Origin: Acanthaster planci
Lineage: Eukaryota; Echinodermata; Asteroidea; Valvatida; Acanthasteridae
Direction of reading: 5' to 3'
Length of the DNA stretch: 64,000 nt
NCBI RefSeq assembly: GCF_001949145.1
Contig: NW_019091366.1
Coordinates: 2,865,925-2,929,924, forward strand
In this document: in pieces, positions 59,901 through 64,000 of the stretch
Numbering within the stretch: the first letter of the stretch is position 1
How the letters are laid out: every line of letters begins with the position of its first letter
Notes under the pieces: model-generated
What the model saw: the letters and a program-made list of their open reading frames with translations, nothing else
What the model was told of the DNA's origin: nothing
Databases searched by the model: none
Program-made: the position numbers and the translations under genes

Positions 59901-62689
59901 GGTGTGAAGGATGAAACTCCATATGTACACTGAGGGTATGATAGTTCAAAGGAAAGTGTAGAAATCAAACTAATAATTGATCTTCTCAGAGAGTGCTTGA
60001 TGTAGGGTAAAAAAAATCGTGATTGGATGAGGGAATAAAGCACTGAGCCACAAAGAACAAGGACTTAATGTAGGTCTCCAATTTTTCTTTCGCACGTGAC
60101 TCACATCTGTCTGAAGTTCATACACGCACATGTTGAACAACCATTTTTAGAAGTAAACCTTATCCGGGAACAAAAACCTAGGAACACTCAAAACTTGTTT
60201 TTCTTAAGTATGTACCAGTCTGAAGAAACCAAGAAGGAATCTAATTGACAAATGTCCCTAGCTTTTGCTTTAGGTATCAGTGTTCATTCACAAGTTGTCG
60301 CAAGTTCACCGGATACCCAATCAATCCTTAATATTTTTTTAACTTGATGTGGTTTGGGTAAATTCACCTGCACAATCAAAAGCCAGGAGAGGTACTGTAG
60401 AGACTGTTCGATTCAGCATGACTTATTTATTGGTCAGAGACCTCCTTTTTGTTTTTAGAGTGTACTGCATGGCCTTCGGATTCTGTGTATGGCTCCTGTC
60501 AGCATTAATTCCCCTCAGCAAATGGTAGTCAACGTTTACCCGCTTTCAGTGTGCTATCTCTGCTCCTTCCACTCGACTGCCATTTAATGTCTAGATTCAA
60601 TTGTCCACTTTTTGAGCCTAGCGGGCAGTGCATGCATAAGCCACTTTAGTCTGCTGTTTGCTCACCTTCTAACCGCCTCTCAAAGGCACGGTACAATTTC
60701 CTGTTAAAATTTCTACAGACAGAAATGATGAGACTGGTCGGTTTATGCAGGCATCAAAGCCACGGAAAATCCCCCTACACTTTGATAAATTTGCCTTGCC
60801 AGCAGTGACTTTTATTGACAAGGTTTTTGTTAAAAATAATGTTATTGAAATTGGTCTAATGGAGGGTTAAACAAAATGAACACATATTTTCACATTAATC
60901 ACAATGCTGTTTACTGTGCTTTTTACTTTTAATAAAATTATATTCATTTATGGTTTAAAGAAATAAACGAGGTACAAAATGACTCAGAGCAGTTCAAGGA
61001 CCATTATTTTGAAGAGGGAGTGCAGTAGAAATTCTGAGAGAACTTCTTAGGTGAAAATGATATGAGCTACATGTATTTATTTTTGTTGAAAATATTGAAT
61101 GTAGCTGGCTATATCTGATGATTGCTAGCTCTGCTGCAACTGTTGTTTTTTCAAGCTGTCTCGTCACCTTGTGGACAGAGAAATTTGAATGTCTGAAGAA
61201 AAGGCATGCAATTTACATATATACTTCAAGGATATACTGTACACGTAGTAAACACTTGCTGCCTGCGCTGCCAGTAGCATAGGCAATATTGAGGTGAAGT
61301 CTCCACACCACCATCAATCAAGTATTGCCGTAATATCCCAGTTCCTTATTGCCTTGGAGCCTGACCGACGATCAAGTCAAACCAACCGCCCTAGCCATTC
61401 TGACAGGGAACTGGCTAATGAAACTGGATGTCTTATTATGCTCGATTGTACCCTTGTAATACATGCTATGCTGATCTGCCTTATAGCTAGTAGCCTGTAT
61501 TGTAGTCGGTACCCTGTCATACCCTGGTACTGATAGAGATTGATACCATGTTTCCTGAAACTGAAAATTCTATTAATTCTCAAATCTCTGTGATTAAGAG
61601 TGATTTAAGAGTGTAAATTGACATCGGATGTGCACTAACAAAAAGCACCGTGCATACTGTTGTTTAGGATGGTAAAACTGGTGAATTATGACTTGGTGTC
61701 ATTGTATGAAACATACATAGTCCTGCAGCTGGGACTTTTTATGGCTTGCACGGCTGGAAGGGAAGTCTAAAAGGCAGGACTCAGATTCAATGAAGCACAG
61801 GGAAATGAGACCCAGAAAACTTGAAAAGGCTGTTTTTTTTTATAGGTTACTTTAATACTTGGCTCTCTACTTGGCATTTCATAGGGCAGATATTCATCAA
61901 GACTGTTCAGTCTGATTTGCTTTTTTTCTCCCGTGCATTTAGACATTCATACATTCTCAGTATCCCATCTTTATCGCACCCTTGTCCTAATTCCAATCCT
62001 TCCTATCCTTAACCAGCACACATAAAAAAGAGAGTCGGTGAATTTCCTCTCAAAGAATGTTGTATTTACAACCTACATGTATAAAAATGGAAAGAACTGT
62101 TGAGTATTGAGTAGATAAAAGAGTATCCACCATGCAGTCAGTGATTGGCTTAATTTGTCTCCCTGAACTCTGTCTTATATCAGCATGTAAGAAAGGAGGC
62201 AAAACAAGTGTGCAAAAAATCATGAAAGTTCTGTTACATGAAGAGAAAGAGGAAAAAGAGATGGTATCAGCTTGGTAAATGGACAGTATGGCATCTTGGG
62301 ATTGATGTTGAAATGTTGAGAGGAAACTTGGTGCAAAGCAAGCCATGCAAATGGCTAGTTACATGATGAATGACTGCACAGCCGTCCTCCTGATGATGTG
62401 GCCTACAATCGTCCTATCAAAGTACAATCACCCAGTATAGCAGCACTAATATGAACTCAGCGGTATGGCTCTTACATTACACACAGACTGGGTCTGTATG
62501 GCTGTGCATTCAGTGTACTAATCCAAGCACTAATTACTTCAAGAAGCAGTGGAAAAATGGTCCAAGTACACAGGTGTGCCGACTAAGACAAAATTTTGGT
62601 TAAGTGAAGCGACTAAACCTTATCATTTTTGAAACTAATATGCCATTACCATCCTCATAAAAAAACTCAAAGGGGAAATTTATTCTGCT

Positions 62690-62960
62690 TGATTTGGTGA
62701 AGACGGTGAATAAATTTGTCTGCTAATGGAAAAGCCTCTCAACGTTTTATATTCTTTTTGTATTGAAAGTAATTACATTCGTCTGTCGTGGTGGCAGTTC
62801 AATATTATCTGTTGTAATTTGGAGCCCATTGTAATTAGCATAATTACATTGAGGGATGGCTGGCTGGGTGTTTAGACATTCTGTTGCCTGTATGATAACA
62901 ATTTTACTGTACTACAGGTGGAAGTCATTAATATTCGATTGATTACCAAACTATCCAATG
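62690..62960. promoter_or_regulatory. Possible enhancer with palindromic homeodomain sites
   Basis: TGTAATTA (62830-62837), GCA, TAATTACA (62841-62848) form a perfect inverted pair of TAATTA homeodomain sites. Another GTAATTACA lies near 62771. Complex, non-repetitive sequence on both sides resembles a conserved intronic enhancer, though no comparison is available here. Confidence 0.3.
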
Positions 62961-64000
62961 AAAAAGAAGTTCCTTTGAATATTTGGTGCCCAAGGGAAAG
63001 TGTCGCTGTACTTTGTTACTGTAAGTTGTTAAATTTGGTTATTCATTTAGCTACACATGTACTACCAGTCATATGAACCAACAGAAAATGTAAAATGTAC
63101 ATGTACATGTTGTGCATATACATGTAGTTATATCTTTACAGTCCTGAAGTTGAAGGATTCAGAACTGTTTAAGGGCAAATCATGTGATAGGATTCAAACA
63201 TTTCTATGCTCTGAGCATGCAGGGTAATTGTTTGCAATCTTTTTTCTTAAAAAAGAATTAAAGTTAGTCTATGCCTTATTTTTTATTACAGTAAATGTCA
63301 CCCAACTGGAACTCAACAGTGTTAATTTATTCTTAACCTGTGTGCCTGTTTCCCCACCAGCAATTCTTCTGCTAATTTCAAAGGAATAATGAAACTTACA
63401 ACTAACAGGAATTGGATTAAAAGGTGCTGGTATTCATTAAATTCTATTTCTGGGGCAGGAAAAGTCTGTTGGTGAAATTGTATTTCTTTAGCAAAATAAA
63501 GGAAAGTCAGCTCCTAAATAAAACCAAGTTGTTAACAGACGAAAAGTGAAAATTGACATTGTGTAAAAAAAGAAAATAAAATTTGATCTGTGGTGCTTTA
63601 CTTAAATCCAAAGTGATATTTGAGAAGATATCACTTAAAACGACACTAGAAGTTAAATCGAATCCCCAAAAGATTGTGACATTAGATTTTCTAATGGGTA
63701 ACTTTTCAAAAGTGATTTTGTATTCCTTCAGATGGTTAGCTTTGATGATCATGATGGCAGTGCTACTAGTATTGGAAGAAAACCTGAATCAGCACAAACA
63801 CAAAGATGACTACGTGTACCTCTTAACGTTTTACTGGAGGATCTGTAGTGCAGAGTGCTGATACTTGGCTTTCAAATTTGTGCATTTATTCCCATCCAGA
63901 TTATGGTGGTTATTATGAGGGCTTTAGTCTTTGAGAAAAGACATTCAGAATCGAAGTTATACTGTATCTTCCTAGGAAGAATAATAGCCAAGGTTTGAGA

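Larger units (their letters stand above)
42919..64000 (+). other. Remainder of the long intron region to the right edge
   Basis: Apart from the repeats and candidate exons listed, I see no supported gene on either strand. The sequence is AT-rich, with many TACATGTA motifs. Expected downstream exons of the TIA1/TIAR-like gene (EVKVNWA, RRM2, RRM3) were not seen, so the intron after exon 4 probably continues past 64 kb. Confidence 0.35.

Noticed and set aside
61294-61533. 79-codon plus-strand frame
   Set aside because: No domain and no splice support; the surrounding sequence looks noncoding.

Overview
The window is eukaryotic nuclear DNA from an animal. It is AT-rich, its genes are split by GT-AG introns, it carries many decayed transposons and foldback elements, and the motif TACATGTA is everywhere. 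That mix, with the invertebrate-like TIA1/TIAR and RNF4 sequences, suggests a marine invertebrate, most likely a deuterostome such as an echinoderm. The species call is an inference. No prokaryotic operon, CRISPR array or phage is present.

Layout. (1) 1-6.3 kb: minus-strand coding pieces. A short basic first exon at 4049-4168 and a phase-matched candidate second exon at 333-395 run off the left edge, and there is a separate candidate exon at 6107-6253. These sit among tandem duplications and a complex foldback element. (2) 6.7-7.1 kb: a roughly 400 bp element with telomere-like terminal inverted repeats. A second copy lies at 48.9 kb and a stub at 43.7 kb. (3) 7.9-13.0 kb, plus strand: a complete five-exon RNF4-type SUMO-targeted ubiquitin ligase of 209 residues, with SUMO-interaction motifs, an arginine-rich stretch and a C-terminal C3HC4 RING. 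(4) 14.7-17 kb: a tRNA-Cys(GCA) on the minus strand and several unidentified candidate exons. (5) 17.5-23 kb: mostly noncoding, with a GC-rich island, a 550 bp inverted-repeat element and a CRE-like cluster. (6) 23.2-24.3 kb, minus strand: an intronless small heat-shock protein (alpha-crystallin family) with a TATA-like box and a heat-shock-element-like site. (7) 25.2-25.6 kb: the 3' end of a dead LINE. (8) 27.4-64 kb, plus strand: the 5' end of a TIA1/TIAR RNA-binding protein gene. It has a GC-rich promoter region and four coding exons giving an N-terminal extension and most of RRM1. I could not find RRM2 or RRM3, so the rest should lie beyond 64 kb, behind an intron of at least 31 kb. That intron holds a dead Tc1-like transposase upstream of it (31.3-31.8 kb, in intron 3), a TIR element with flanking TAAT, a GACTCGAGTC-rich repeat, three candidate exons and conserved-looking homeodomain-site sequence.

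The recognised genes are unrelated housekeeping or stress functions (SUMO-directed ubiquitination, protein folding, RNA regulation, translation) and do not form a pathway cluster. The most unusual content is the inverted-repeat and short mobile-element population, and the possible cassette exons in the TIA1/TIAR intron.
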